NCBI RefSeq assembly: GCF_900107705.1
Contig: NZ_FNRE01000006.1
Location: 124,001 to 188,000, forward strand
DNA from: Prevotella sp. tc2-28
GTDB taxonomy: Bacteria > Bacteroidota > Bacteroidia > Bacteroidales > Bacteroidaceae
Direction: 5' to 3'
DNA length: 64,000 bases
Positions 22,346 to 31,570 of this stretch are shown in pieces. Position numbers and translations under genes: made by a program. The notes beneath the pieces are model-generated. The model was given only the letters and a program-made list of their open reading frames with translations, did not search any database and was not told where the DNA came from. How positions within the stretch are numbered: position 1 is the stretch's first letter; every line of letters starts with the position of its first letter.

Positions 22346-23947
22346 CTACATCAGTTCCAGCGCCCGCTGCACGGTGTCGCTGAGCGTGTTGATGATGGCA
22401 TAGTATTCGTCCATGTTCCACAAATCGCGCGCTATGAGTGCCTTGAGCTGGGTGCGCAGGTAGGGCAGCGTGGTCTGCAGCTCGGCATCATCCTTGGGCT
22501 TGATGTGCTGTTTCTCGCCCTCGGCAATGATGTGGTCTACAAGTGTCTGCGGAACCTCGAAGCGCAGGCGGAAGTCGTCGAAGTGCTGGTATTGCTTCTT
22601 CAACTGCTGGCGATGTTCGTCAACATAGCGGAGGTTCTGCGTGATGACAATCGACTTGGCTGCCAGCTGGCGATGATAGCGGGTATAGCGCAGCGTATCG
22701 AGGGGTACGAACTCGTCGGGCATGATGCCGCCACCACCATAGACCACGCGGTGTTTCTTCAGCGTGTAGTATTTCAGCGAGTCGGCAAAATGGACGCTGT
22801 CGGCAGACATCAGCTCACCGCTCTTCAGACGGTGCAGCATGTCCTCGGCATAGTCCTTCTGGTTGCCCTTCACATAAGGCTTCTGGATGCAACGTCCGGA
22901 GGGTGTGTAGTAATGGGCTACGGTCAGCCTGATCATGGAACCGTCGGGCATGTCGATGGGACGCTGGACGAGCCCCTTGCCGAAGGTGCGACGACCCACC
23001 ACGATGCCACGGTCGTGGTCTTGGATGGCACCGGACACAATCTCGGCTGCCGACGCGGTATAGCTGTCGACGAGCACGATGACCTTACCCTTGGTAAACA
23101 GTCCGCCACCGTCGGCGGTATATTCTGAGCGCTGGGTGCGCCGTCCTTCCGTGTAGACAATGAGGTCGTTCTTCTGGAGGAACTCATCGGCTATCTTGAC
23201 AGCGGCATGCAGGTAGCCGCCGCCGTTCTCCTGCAAGTCGAGGATGAGCGACTTCATGCCCTGCTGCTGCAGGCGTTTCATGCTCTCGCAGAACTCGTCG
23301 TGCGTGGTGGCACCGAAGCTGCCTATGCGGATGTAACCCACCTCGGGACGTATCATGTAGGTGGCGTCGATGGTCTTCAAGGGAATCTTGTCGCGGGTGA
23401 CTACGAAACGTAGCGTGTCGGCAATGCCGCGGCGCACGATGCCGAGGTTGACCTTGGTACCCTTGGGACCGCGCAGACGGCGCATAATCTCTTTCTGAGC
23501 CATCTTCACACCGGCAATGGCGGTGTCGTTGACGCTGATGATGCGGTCGCCGGCAAGGATGCCCACACGTTCGGAGGGACCGTCGCTGACGGGCTGGATG
23601 ACGAGCAGGGTGTCTTCCACCATGTTAAACTGCACGCCAATGCCTTCGAAGTTGCCCTGCAGGGGCTCGTTGGCTTCCTTGACCTCCTTGGCGGTGAGGT
23701 AGCTGCTGTGGGGGTCCAGTTTCTCTATCATGCCACGAATGCCGTCCTCGACGAGTTTCTGTTCGTTGACGGTGTCCACATACAGGTTGTTAATAGCCAT
23801 TTCGGCTATCTGCAGCTTACGCAAGGGGGAATCGCCACCCAGGTTGATGCGCATCTGGGCAGAGAGAGAGAGACCCTCCCCATCCCTCCCTATAAAGGAG
23901 GGGGCTATTAGCATAAGTGCTACAAAAAATAGATATTTATTTTTCAT
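22346..23947 (-). CDS. ctpA: Carboxyl-terminal processing protease (S41A)
   Basis: Periplasmic tail-specific protease, 533 residues. Signal peptide, then the S41 N-region (VEDGIRGMIEKLDPHSSYLT), a PDZ domain (EGIGVQFNMVEDTLLVIQPV, GDRIISVNDTAIAG), and the catalytic core with LILDLQENGGGYLHAA, the serine in SYTASAAEIVSGAI and the lysine in RRTFGKGLVQRP. Between the hydrophobic segment and the likely cleavage site the sequence FIGRDGEGLSLSAQ is encoded by a GC-rich palindromic repeat (23873-23905), an odd insertion into a signal peptide. The start overlaps the upstream gene by 4 bp (ATGA). Confidence 0.93.
   Translation of the reverse strand: MKNKYLFFVALMLIAPSFIGRDGEGLSLSAQMRINLGGDSPLRKLQIAEMAINNLYVDTVNEQKLVEDGIRGMIEKLDPHSSYLTAKEVKEANEPLQGNFEGIGVQFNMVEDTLLVIQPVSDGPSERVGILAGDRIISVNDTAIAGVKMAQKEIMRRLRGPKGTKVNLGIVRRGIADTLRFVVTRDKIPLKTIDATYMIRPEVGYIRIGSFGATTHDEFCESMKRLQQQGMKSLILDLQENGGGYLHAAVKIADEFLQKNDLIVYTEGRRTQRSEYTADGGGLFTKGKVIVLVDSYTASAAEIVSGAIQDHDRGIVVGRRTFGKGLVQRPIDMPDGSMIRLTVAHYYTPSGRCIQKPYVKGNQKDYAEDMLHRLKSGELMSADSVHFADSLKYYTLKKHRVVYGGGGIMPDEFVPLDTLRYTRYHRQLAAKSIVITQNLRYVDEHRQQLKKQYQHFDDFRLRFEVPQTLVDHIIAEGEKQHIKPKDDAELQTTLPYLRTQLKALIARDLWNMDEYYAIINTLSDTVQRALELM
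23873..23905. repeat. GC-rich palindromic element inside ctpA
   Basis: A pyrimidine tract GACCCTCCCCATCCCTCCC, then TATAAA, then GGAGGGGG. Related elements are at 24330-24363, 26263-26300 and 26359-26392. Confidence 0.7.
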
Positions 23948-24312
23948 TCAAAGAACCTTTCAATAGTCATTAATACATGGTCAATATTATTCAGGACCTC
24001 ATCGTTAGAGAATCTCATAACCGTATAGCCTTGCTGTTCTAACCACTCGTCTCGTTCAGCATCGGAAACCATTTGTTGTGGCTCGGAGTGATAACCACCA
24101 TCTACCTCTAAGATAAGTCCATCGTCTCTACATAAGAAATCAACAATAAAATCGCCTATGATATGTTGTCGTAAGAACTTGTGGCCATTCAAGCGACCCT
24201 TACGTAGCGCATCCCATAAGACAGACTCGGCAAGCGTCATCTGCTTACGATTCTCGCGTGCAAAGCCCCTTAGCATCTCATATCTATCTGGATAAGCCGT
24301 CTTGTATTCCAT
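23944..24312 (-). CDS. DUF559 (Vsr-like endonuclease fold) protein
   Basis: 122 residues typical of DUF559: ESVLWDALRKGRLNGHKFLR, QHIIGDFIVDFLCRDDGLIL with the conserved Asp, EVDGGYHSEPQQ and GYTVMRFSNDEVLNNIDHVL. The fold is that of very-short-patch-repair and other PD-(D/E)xK nucleases; biological roles are mostly unknown. Its stop overlaps the ctpA start (ATGA). A palindromic element precedes it at 24330-24363. Confidence 0.88.
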   Translation of the reverse strand: MEYKTAYPDRYEMLRGFARENRKQMTLAESVLWDALRKGRLNGHKFLRQHIIGDFIVDFLCRDDGLILEVDGGYHSEPQQMVSDAERDEWLEQQGYTVMRFSNDEVLNNIDHVLMTIERFFE

Positions 24313-24329
24313 TCTTAGAGTAATTGCTC

Positions 24330-24363
24330 CTCGCCCTATAGGGAGAGGTTGGGAGAGGGTCTG
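24330..24363. repeat. GC-rich palindromic element between parE and the DUF559 gene
   Basis: Inverted-orientation copy: CCCTATAGGGAGAGG followed by TTGGGAGAGGGTCTG, running up to the parE stop codon at 24364. Confidence 0.65.
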
Positions 24364-26331
24364 TCATACTTCCTCTTCCTCTGGTCTGTCTTCCTCGATG
24401 ACGAGGTTGTCGATGATGAAGTTCTGGCGCTCCATCGTGTTCTTACCCATGTAGTATTCCAGCAATTTCTGCACTTGGTCGTTCTTGTGGAGGGTGACCT
24501 GTTCCAGTCGGATGTCAGGACCGATGAAACCGGCAAATTCCTCGGGAGAGATCTCGCCAAGACCTTTGAATCGGGTGATCTCGGGGTCAGGGCCGAGGTC
24601 TTGGATAGCCTTCAAACGCTCCTCGTCGCTATAGCAATAGCGGGTAACGAAATCTCCCTTCTTGCCGTCCTCGCGCATCTCTTTGTTCTTGATCTTCGTG
24701 CGTTTGTTGCGCACACGGAACAAAGGTGTCTGCAGCACGTAGACATGTCCTTTCTTGATGAGCTCGGGGAAGAACTGCAGGAAGAAGGTGATGATGAGCA
24801 GTCGGATGTGCATGCCGTCGACATCGGCATCGGTAGCCACTATTACCTTATTATAACGCAGGGTGTCGAGGCCTTCCTCGATGTCGAGGGCTGCCTGCAA
24901 CAGGTTGAACTCCTCGTTCTCGTAGACCACCTTCTTGGTGAGTCCGAAGCTGTTCAGGGGTTTGCCGCGCAGCGAGAAGACGGCCTGCGTGTTGACATCA
25001 CGGCTCTTGGTGATGCTGCCGCTGGCGGAGTCGCCCTCGGTGATGAAGATGCACGATTCCTCCTTGCGCTCGTTCTTGACGTCGGAGTAATGGATGCGGC
25101 AGTCGCGCAACTTGCGGTTGTGCAGATTGGCTTTCTTGGCGCGCTCGCGGGCCAGTTTGGTGACACCCGCCATGGCCTTGCGCTCGCGCTCGCTCTCCTT
25201 GATCTTACCCTCGATGACCTCGGCGACGTCCTGATGGATGTGCAGGTAGTTGTCCACCTGCTGCTTGATGAAGTCACCCACGTACTTGTTGATGCTGTCG
25301 CCATCGGGAGCCATCTGGGTGGAGCCCAGCTTGATCTTTGTCTGACTCTCGAAGACGGGTTCTTCCACGTTGATGGCAATGGCGGCTACGATACCCGTGC
25401 GGATATCGCCATACTCGTACTTGCCGAAGAACTCCTTGATGGTACGGGCAATGTGCTCCTTGAAGGCGCTCTGGTGCGTACCGCCCTGCGTGGTGTGCTG
25501 ACCGTTGACAAACGAGTAATACTCCTCGCCATACTGGTTGGCATGGGTGAAGGCTATCTCGATGTCGTCGCCCTGCAGGTGGATGATGGGATAGAGGGCA
25601 TCGTTGGTCATGCGGTCTTTCAACAAGTCCTGCAGACCGTGGCGCGAGAGGATGCGCCTGCCGTTATACATGATGGTCAGTCCGATGTTCAGATAGGTAT
25701 AGTTGCGAAGCATGTTCTCCACGATTTCATCATGGAAACGGTAGTTCTTGAACAAAGCCTCATCGGGTTCGAAGTAGATGTAGGTGCCGTTCTCGTCCTG
25801 CGACGGTTCGGTGACGTCGCTGACCAGCTTGCCGCACTCGAAGACGGCCTTGCGCACCTTGCCCTCGCGGTAACTGGCTACCTCGAAGTGCTTGCTCAGG
25901 GCATTGACGGCCTTCACACCCACGCCGTTCAGTCCGATAGACTTCTTGAAGGCCTTCGAATCGAACTTACCACTGGTGTTGAGGATGCTCACCGACTCGA
26001 TGAGCTTGCCCTGCGGGATGCCGCGTCCGTAGTCGCGGACGGAGATGCGCAGGTTGTCGTCCACATTGACCTCAATGCGGTCGCCTGCCTTCATCTTGAA
26101 TTCGTCGATACTGTTGTCGAACACTTCTTTCAGCAACACATAGATACCATCTTCCGACGACGAGCCGTCGCCCAGTCGGCCAATGTACATACCTGGACGC
26201 AGGCGGATGTGCTCCAGACCGGTCAGGGTGCGGATGTTGTCGTCATTATACGTGACGGTTTCTTCAAAGCCCCCTAAGTTAGGGGGTTGGGGGTCTGAGT
26301 CCACTCTCTTCTTGATATCTTTATCTTCCAT
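24364..26331 (-). CDS. parE: DNA topoisomerase IV subunit B
   Basis: 655 residues, ATP-hydrolysing subunit of the type IIA decatenase. GHKL ATPase motifs: [49 protein letters not shown]. Toprim motifs: [10 protein letters not shown] and [15 protein letters not shown]. The sequence [20 protein letters not shown] favours ParE over GyrB for this phylum. An N-terminal extension of about 20 residues (including [13 protein letters not shown]) is encoded by a palindromic repeat at 26263-26300 that ordinary ParE lacks. The partner parC is not in the window. Confidence 0.9.
   Translation of the reverse strand: MEDKDIKKRVDSDPQPPNLGGFEETVTYNDDNIRTLTGLEHIRLRPGMYIGRLGDGSSSEDGIYVLLKEVFDNSIDEFKMKAGDRIEVNVDDNLRISVRDYGRGIPQGKLIESVSILNTSGKFDSKAFKKSIGLNGVGVKAVNALSKHFEVASYREGKVRKAVFECGKLVSDVTEPSQDENGTYIYFEPDEALFKNYRFHDEIVENMLRNYTYLNIGLTIMYNGRRILSRHGLQDLLKDRMTNDALYPIIHLQGDDIEIAFTHANQYGEEYYSFVNGQHTTQGGTHQSAFKEHIARTIKEFFGKYEYGDIRTGIVAAIAINVEEPVFESQTKIKLGSTQMAPDGDSINKYVGDFIKQQVDNYLHIHQDVAEVIEGKIKESERERKAMAGVTKLARERAKKANLHNRKLRDCRIHYSDVKNERKEESCIFITEGDSASGSITKSRDVNTQAVFSLRGKPLNSFGLTKKVVYENEEFNLLQAALDIEEGLDTLRYNKVIVATDADVDGMHIRLLIITFFLQFFPELIKKGHVYVLQTPLFRVRNKRTKIKNKEMREDGKKGDFVTRYCYSDEERLKAIQDLGPDPEITRFKGLGEISPEEFAGFIGPDIRLEQVTLHKNDQVQKLLEYYMGKNTMERQNFIIDNLVIEEDRPEEEEV
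26263..26300. repeat. Palindromic element encoding part of the ParE N-terminus
   Basis: GCCCCCTAAGTTAGGGGG followed by TTGGGGGTCTGA. It is translated as PQPPNLGGF in parE. Confidence 0.8.
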
Positions 26332-26358
26332 AGTTCTTTGTATCAGGGCCTGTTCAGA

Positions 26359-26392
26359 CCCCTGTGGCCCCCTAACTTAGGGGGCGAATGTA
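26359..26392. repeat. Palindromic element at the 3' end of the acetyltransferase gene
   Basis: GACCCCTGTGG followed by CCCCCTAACTTAGGGGG. The TAG stop of the minus-strand acetyltransferase gene lies inside the palindrome. Confidence 0.8.
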
Positions 26393-27529
26393 ACATCTTC
26401 TTCTCTTGTGCTGGATATGCTCCAGATACTGCCACTGCGACTGTACTTTCTCGTTGGTCTCCATCTCCACGTTCGTCTCGCCCCACTTGAAGCCGTACTT
26501 CTGGTAGCGGGGGATGAGGTCGTAGAACAACAGGGCGTTGGCACCTTTCTGCTGGTATTCAGGCAGGAAGCCTACCAACATCAGGTCAAGGCACTCGGCC
26601 TTGTGGAACTTCAGGGCGCGCAGACAGTGCCACCAGCCGAAGGGCCACAGGCGGCCGTTCTTGCATTTCTGCAGGGCACGCGTCATATTGGTAATCGAGA
26701 TGCCCACGCCGATGACCTTGTGGTCGGGGGTGTTCCAGTCCTCGATGATGCAGAGCATCTCCATGTCGAGCATGGGGAAATACATCCTCAGATACTCGTC
26801 AATCTGGCGCTCCGTCATCTGCGAATAGCCGTACAGATGGCCAAACGACTTGTTGACCACGTCGAGCACCTTGCGACCGTACTGCTCCTTGCCGAACACC
26901 TGACTGCGCTTGGGGTGGATGGCGTGCAGGTTATAGCGCTTCTGCACGAGCTCGGCCACCTTCTTGTATTTCTCAGGCATGTCACCGTCAGGCACAATCA
27001 GCTTATACTCCACGTAGTCATTGTCTTTCGTCCAGCCTCCCAGCTGCTCCATGTGCTGCGGATAGTACGGATAGTTGTAGATGGTGGCCATCGTGCCCAA
27101 CTGGTCGAAGCCTTCAATGAGCATACCTTCCGGGTCCATATCGGTAAAGCCCAGCGGACCCACCATCTCGGTCATGCCCTTCTGGCGCCCCCACTCTTCT
27201 ACGGCATCGAACAAAGCACGGCTCACTTCGATATCGTCGATAAAGTCAACCCATCCGAAGCGCACACTCTTGCGCTCCCACCGCTCATTAGCCCGATGGT
27301 TGATAATAGCGGCAATGCGCCCCACAACCTCCCCATCGCGGTAGGCCAGAAAATAGTCGGCCTCGCAGAATTCAAAGGCGGCATTCTTGTCTTTGCGCAG
27401 CGTGTGTAGTTCATCGCTGTACAAGTTAGGAGCATCGTACTCGTTGCCCCGATACAAGTCATAATGAAATTGGATGAAGGCATCAAGTTCCTTCCTGTTG
27501 GTGACTTTCCGAATCTCTATTGCTGACAT
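26372..27529 (-). CDS. GNAT-like N-acetyltransferase family protein
   Basis: 385 residues from the Met at 27529, behind a TATCTTTG box (27553-27560). It looks like a double acyltransferase fold: [56 protein letters not shown] and [18 protein letters not shown] in the first half; [16 protein letters not shown] and [18 protein letters not shown] in the second. Relatives are conserved in Bacteroidetes without assigned substrate. The last four residues and stop are supplied by a palindromic repeat. Confidence 0.78.
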   Translation of the reverse strand: MSAIEIRKVTNRKELDAFIQFHYDLYRGNEYDAPNLYSDELHTLRKDKNAAFEFCEADYFLAYRDGEVVGRIAAIINHRANERWERKSVRFGWVDFIDDIEVSRALFDAVEEWGRQKGMTEMVGPLGFTDMDPEGMLIEGFDQLGTMATIYNYPYYPQHMEQLGGWTKDNDYVEYKLIVPDGDMPEKYKKVAELVQKRYNLHAIHPKRSQVFGKEQYGRKVLDVVNKSFGHLYGYSQMTERQIDEYLRMYFPMLDMEMLCIIEDWNTPDHKVIGVGISITNMTRALQKCKNGRLWPFGWWHCLRALKFHKAECLDLMLVGFLPEYQQKGANALLFYDLIPRYQKYGFKWGETNVEMETNEKVQSQWQYLEHIQHKRRRCYIRPLS

Positions 27530-27587
27530 CTTACATATCTTATTTATCCTTGCAAAGATACGGAAAAAGTGCGAAACACCCAAAAAT

Positions 27588-28772
27588 TTAACCAATTTTA
27601 CGGCAAATAAATAGCTGATGACCGCCATCAGCAGCCGTAGAAGCGAAGATATAGGTGTCGCCGCCATCCTTCAACTTCAGTTTCTGACGCAGTTGCTGAA
27701 CGCTCAGGGGGAAGTTACGCACCGTGATATTGGCGCTGCTGATTGCTGCCAATGTGGCCTTCAGTTCACGCTTGTTCATCGATGAAATGGCTGAAATATG
27801 GAAGCCACGCCCAGGGAAATCACGGATTTCCACATCGCTGATGAACAGGTGGGAATTGGGAGCCAGCTGACGGACTGGGTAGCGTTGCATCAAGACATCG
27901 AAGCATCCGGCTTTCATGATGGAGGCATTGGGCTCGTAGAGGAATGTGGGATTGGCGGGTACGGCGGAAACGGACGCGGTAGGAGCCGTCGGCAGGGGGC
28001 CGTCGATTGCAAACACTTGCTGGTTGTTGACACAACAGAGGCGGAGATGGTCGGGAAACTGCTTGTCGAGTACCAGCACCAACTCCTTGCACTCGTTGTC
28101 AACACTCACGATGTGCACCTGGCTGACCTGTTTCAGGTCATCTACCGCCTTGCGCCAGTCGAGCATGGGCGATAGTTTCAGCACCACATGGTCCGTCTTC
28201 TCCCAAAGCTGCGGCAACAGTTCCAGCACGTTGGGCGAGCAGTCTGCAATGCCATAGGTGCGCCCTCCATGCTCATCACGGCGTGCAGGGTCCAGATAGA
28301 CCACATCGGCAGACTCCATCTCCGCAAGGTATGCTGTCGTGTCACAGCAACGAACGGTACTACGAAGCCCCAACACTTCGAAGTTATGCTCAGCAAGGGC
28401 ACAGAGGTCAGGGTTCTGTTCCACATAAACGCGCTCTTTGAAGACTTGCGACATCCAATAGAAATCCACTCCAAAGCCGCCTGTCAGGTCGACATAGCGC
28501 CCTTGAACGGATAGGCCGTTAACGATTTGAGCCTTGTAACGAGCCGTCTGCTCCGATGAGCACTGCTCCATGTTCAGGTGGGGCGGATAGACTACCCTAT
28601 CCTCGCCTGCCCACGACGGCAACTTGCGGCGTGCCGTTTGCCGGCCTGCTATCTGCTGTAAGGCTTGTGCCAGGTCTACTTCCGCGTCCCTGACTCCCTG
28701 CAAGGCCAATCGCCGCACGTCATCCTGCTCGTGCTGACGGATAAAATCTCGTGTCTGCTCATTGATTAACAT
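27588..28772 (-). CDS. Class I SAM-dependent methyltransferase with THUMP-like C-terminus
   Basis: 394 residues. SAM-binding motif VDLTGGFGVDFYWMSQ, VYVEQNPDLCALAEHNFE, catalytic-type VVYLDPARRDEHG and VLKLSPMLDWRKAV. This arrangement, with a C-terminal THUMP-like domain, belongs to a Bacteroidetes family annotated as RNA or tRNA methyltransferase-like; the target is not known. A TACCTTTG box at 28778-28785 lies 5 nt before the ATG, so the transcript may be leaderless. Confidence 0.85.
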   Translation of the reverse strand: MLINEQTRDFIRQHEQDDVRRLALQGVRDAEVDLAQALQQIAGRQTARRKLPSWAGEDRVVYPPHLNMEQCSSEQTARYKAQIVNGLSVQGRYVDLTGGFGVDFYWMSQVFKERVYVEQNPDLCALAEHNFEVLGLRSTVRCCDTTAYLAEMESADVVYLDPARRDEHGGRTYGIADCSPNVLELLPQLWEKTDHVVLKLSPMLDWRKAVDDLKQVSQVHIVSVDNECKELVLVLDKQFPDHLRLCCVNNQQVFAIDGPLPTAPTASVSAVPANPTFLYEPNASIMKAGCFDVLMQRYPVRQLAPNSHLFISDVEIRDFPGRGFHISAISSMNKRELKATLAAISSANITVRNFPLSVQQLRQKLKLKDGGDTYIFASTAADGGHQLFICRKIG

Positions 28773-28838
28773 GTCTGCAAAGGTACGAATAATCTTTAAA
28801 TAATAAGTGATGAATGATGGATTATAAATAAATTATTG

Positions 28839-28846
28839 TACCTTTG
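28839..28846 (+). promoter_or_regulatory. -7 box of the dapB operon
   Basis: TACCTTTG, 24 nt before the dapB ATG at 28871. Confidence 0.6.
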
Positions 28847-28870
28847 CACCGTATTAATACGTGTACACTT

Positions 28871-29587
28871 ATGAAAATAGCTTTAATCGGCTACGGCAAG
28901 ATGGGCAAGATGATAGAACAGATAGCCCTCAGCCGTGGACATGAAATTGTGAGTATTATCGACATTGACAATCAGGAAGACTTCGACAGCGAGGCCTTCA
29001 AGAGTGCTGATGTGGCGATAGAGTTTACGGCCCCTCAGGCAGCATACGGCAATTACCTGCGCGCATTCAAGCACCATGTGAAAGTGGTGAGTGGCAGCAC
29101 GGGATGGATGAAGGAGCACGGCGACGACGTGAAACGTATGTGCTCAGAGGAAGGACAGACATTGTTCTGGGCCTCTAACTTCTCGATAGGCGTTGCCATC
29201 TTCTCGGCTGTCAACAAATACTTAGCCAAGATCATGAACCAGTTCCCGCAGTACGATGTGGAAATGGAGGAGACACACCATGTGCACAAACTGGATCACC
29301 CCTCAGGAACAGCCATCACACTGGCTGAGGGCATCTTGGAGAACATCGACCGCAAAGAGGCTTGGGCAGAGGATACCACCGACCCCAAACTGCTACGCAT
29401 TGACCACATACGGCGCGGCGAGGTGGCTGGCATCCACACGGTGCGCTACGACTCCGAGGCAGACATCATCACCATCACCCACGATGCACATTCGCGTCAG
29501 GGCTTTGCACTGGGGGCCGTGCTGGCAGCAGAGTACACCAAGGATCATCAGGGACTGCTGACCATCAGCGATATGTTTAAATTCTAG
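28871..29587 (+). CDS. dapB: 4-hydroxy-tetrahydrodipicolinate reductase
   Basis: 238 residues, lysine/diaminopimelate pathway enzyme in the cytoplasm. NAD(P) motif IALIGYGKMGKM, EFTAPQAAYGNY, VSGSTGWMKEHGDD, ASNFSIGVAIFSAVNKYLAK with the substrate loop, and catalytic ETHHVHKLDHPSGTAITLAE. Complete and of normal short length for this phylum. The Met at 28871 fits the NAD-motif start. First of a run of co-directional genes with the signal peptidases. Confidence 0.95.
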   Translation: MKIALIGYGKMGKMIEQIALSRGHEIVSIIDIDNQEDFDSEAFKSADVAIEFTAPQAAYGNYLRAFKHHVKVVSGSTGWMKEHGDDVKRMCSEEGQTLFWASNFSIGVAIFSAVNKYLAKIMNQFPQYDVEMEETHHVHKLDHPSGTAITLAEGILENIDRKEAWAEDTTDPKLLRIDHIRRGEVAGIHTVRYDSEADIITITHDAHSRQGFALGAVLAAEYTKDHQGLLTISDMFKF

Positions 29588-29616
29588 ATTATCTAGACAA
29601 GTCTAGACCATCTAGA
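29583..29616. repeat. Four TCTAGA palindromes between dapB and lepB
   Basis: TCTAGA at 29583, 29592, 29602 and 29611. The first contains the dapB stop codon. Spacing is 9, 10 and 9 bp. Confidence 0.85.
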
Positions 29617-29635
29617 AATAATAGAAATTAAAAAA

Positions 29636-31063
29636 ATGGAAAAAAAGAAAAAGCTGAATATGAAAGTGCAGTGGGCTAAGTTCGTGTGTGTGCTCGTACT
29701 GTACCTGCTGTTCCTCTACTGGGTTAAGTCGTGGTGGGGACTGATTGTCATCCCATTCATCTACGACGTCTATATCACCAAGAAAATCAAGTGGCAGTGG
29801 TGGAAGGAGGCCGAAGGACCTACCAGGTTTATCATGTCATGGGTAGACGCATTGGTGTTTGCACTCGTTGCCGTCTACTTCATCAACCTGTTCTTCTTCC
29901 AGAACTACGTCATCCCATCAAGCTCGCTGGAGAAGTCCCTACTGACAGGCGACTACCTCTTCGTATCGAAGGTGAGCTATGGACCGCGCATCCCGGAGAC
30001 TCCGCTCACGATGCCCCTGACACAGCATACACTACCCGTTTTCGAATGCAAGTCATACATCGAATGGCCTCATTGGGACTATCGTCGCGTGAAGGGATTG
30101 GGTAAGATACAACTCAACGACATCGTGGTGTTCAACTATCCTGCAGGCGACACCATCTGCAGCGATATGCGCCACCAGGCGGAGGACTTTTACCGCAACT
30201 GCTACGGCTATGGTTACGGACTTTGGGAGGTTCGCCCCAACCCCGACTCGCTGAGTGCCGAACAGCGCATCGCCTACTTCCAACAACTCTATCATGCTGG
30301 TCGTCAGTACATCGAGAACAACCGCATGGAGTTCGGCGAGATTCAGACACGTCCTACAGACAGACGCGAAAACTATGTGAAACGCTGTGTAGGACTGCCT
30401 GGTCAGACGCTGCAAATCAAGAACCGCATCATCTACCTAGATGGCAAGGCCAACAAAGAACCTGACAATGTGCAGTACACCTATCGCATCAAGCTGAACC
30501 AAAGACTGGAGGATGATGTGATGAAAGAACTGGGCATCACGATGGAAGACCTGATGAGCCTCAACACCCTGGGATACCTGCCGCTCACCAACCATGCTGT
30601 CAAGGAACTGAAACGCAGAGGTATCGCGGACTCCATAGAACTGAATACGGAGGAAGAGGAATGGGACATCTACCCGCTGAACGGCAACATGCACTGGACA
30701 CGCGACAACTACGGTCCCATCTGGATTCCCGCAAAAGGACAAAGCATCGACCTGACACTGAAGAACCTGCCCATCTACGAGCGGCCTATCCGCACCTATG
30801 AGGGCAACAAGCTGGAAGTGAAGGACGGCAAGATATACATCAACGACCAGGTAGCCACGAAGTACACCTTCAAGATGGACTACTACTGGATGCAGGGTGA
30901 TAACCGCCACAACTCGCTGGACTCACGCTATTGGGGCTTCGTTCCTGAGGACCATATCGTGGGCAAGCCTATCTTCATCTGGTGGAGCTCTGACCCTGAC
31001 CGCCACGGATTCTCAGGCATCCGCTGGAGCCGTCTGTTCCGTTTCGTTGACAACATCAAATAA
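29636..31063 (+). CDS. lepB: Signal peptidase I
   Basis: 475 residues, long for SPase I but usual in Bacteroidetes. N-terminal membrane helices (FVCVLVLYLLFLYWV, LVFALVAVYFINLFFF), the serine box YVIPSSSLEKSLLTGDYLFV, the lysine box ENYVKRCVGLPGQTL, and the C-terminal box YWMQGDNRHNSLDSRYWG. A large insertion lies between boxes. It cleaves signal peptides of exported proteins at the outer face of the inner membrane. 6 bp separate it from the shorter paralogue. Confidence 0.95.
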   Translation: MEKKKKLNMKVQWAKFVCVLVLYLLFLYWVKSWWGLIVIPFIYDVYITKKIKWQWWKEAEGPTRFIMSWVDALVFALVAVYFINLFFFQNYVIPSSSLEKSLLTGDYLFVSKVSYGPRIPETPLTMPLTQHTLPVFECKSYIEWPHWDYRRVKGLGKIQLNDIVVFNYPAGDTICSDMRHQAEDFYRNCYGYGYGLWEVRPNPDSLSAEQRIAYFQQLYHAGRQYIENNRMEFGEIQTRPTDRRENYVKRCVGLPGQTLQIKNRIIYLDGKANKEPDNVQYTYRIKLNQRLEDDVMKELGITMEDLMSLNTLGYLPLTNHAVKELKRRGIADSIELNTEEEEWDIYPLNGNMHWTRDNYGPIWIPAKGQSIDLTLKNLPIYERPIRTYEGNKLEVKDGKIYINDQVATKYTFKMDYYWMQGDNRHNSLDSRYWGFVPEDHIVGKPIFIWWSSDPDRHGFSGIRWSRLFRFVDNIK

Positions 31064-31069
31064 GCAGCT

Positions 31070-31570
31070 ATGATGAAAGGACTAAAGTACGTGATTCCAT
31101 TGGTGGCAGCATTCGCACTGATGCTGGCTGCGCGCACCTTAGTCCTTTCCGTGCATAGCATCAACGGTGACGGACTGGAACCCCTCTATAAGAACGGTGA
31201 CCAGTTGCTTATCAACCGGTGCAGTTACGGGCTTCGCATTGAAGGCAACGGACTGCTGCCTTACAGCCGACTGATGAGAAAGCCCGTGAGGAAGGGTGAC
31301 ATCGTGGCGTTTGTCGCCTCTGCCGACTCCATCGAAGGACTCATGATTGCACGCTGCAAAGCCATTCCCGGCGATACCATCAGCACACAAAACGGACCTA
31401 TCCTGGTTCCTGGACTCATTACTTGCGCCAAGACAGACTATTACTGGTTGGAAGCCATCAACCAACGGAACCCTGTTGATTCGCGCCACCTGGGACTCAT
31501 CCCCGAGCGCAACATCATCGGAAGAGTAGTCTCCGTGCTCTATAACCGGAAAAACATCAGATTGCAATGA
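31070..31570 (+). CDS. S26-type signal peptidase paralogue lacking catalytic Ser and Lys
   Basis: 166 residues with one N-terminal membrane helix. The family boxes are recognisable but altered: the serine box usually GDSMEPTL reads GDGLEPLYKNGD, and the lysine box usually KRxxxxPGD reads ARCKAIPGD. The C-terminal box is retained (DYYWLEAINQRNPVDSRHLG). With both dyad residues replaced it is unlikely to cleave signal peptides by itself. It probably partners or modulates the LepB encoded just upstream. Its stop overlaps the WbqC start by 4 bp (ATGA). Confidence 0.85.
   Translation: MMKGLKYVIPLVAAFALMLAARTLVLSVHSINGDGLEPLYKNGDQLLINRCSYGLRIEGNGLLPYSRLMRKPVRKGDIVAFVASADSIEGLMIARCKAIPGDTISTQNGPILVPGLITCAKTDYYWLEAINQRNPVDSRHLGLIPERNIIGRVVSVLYNRKNIRLQ

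Noticed and set aside
24349..26277. 642-codon plus-strand frame opposite parE
   Set aside because: parE is unmistakable on the other strand; the mirror frame has no family features.
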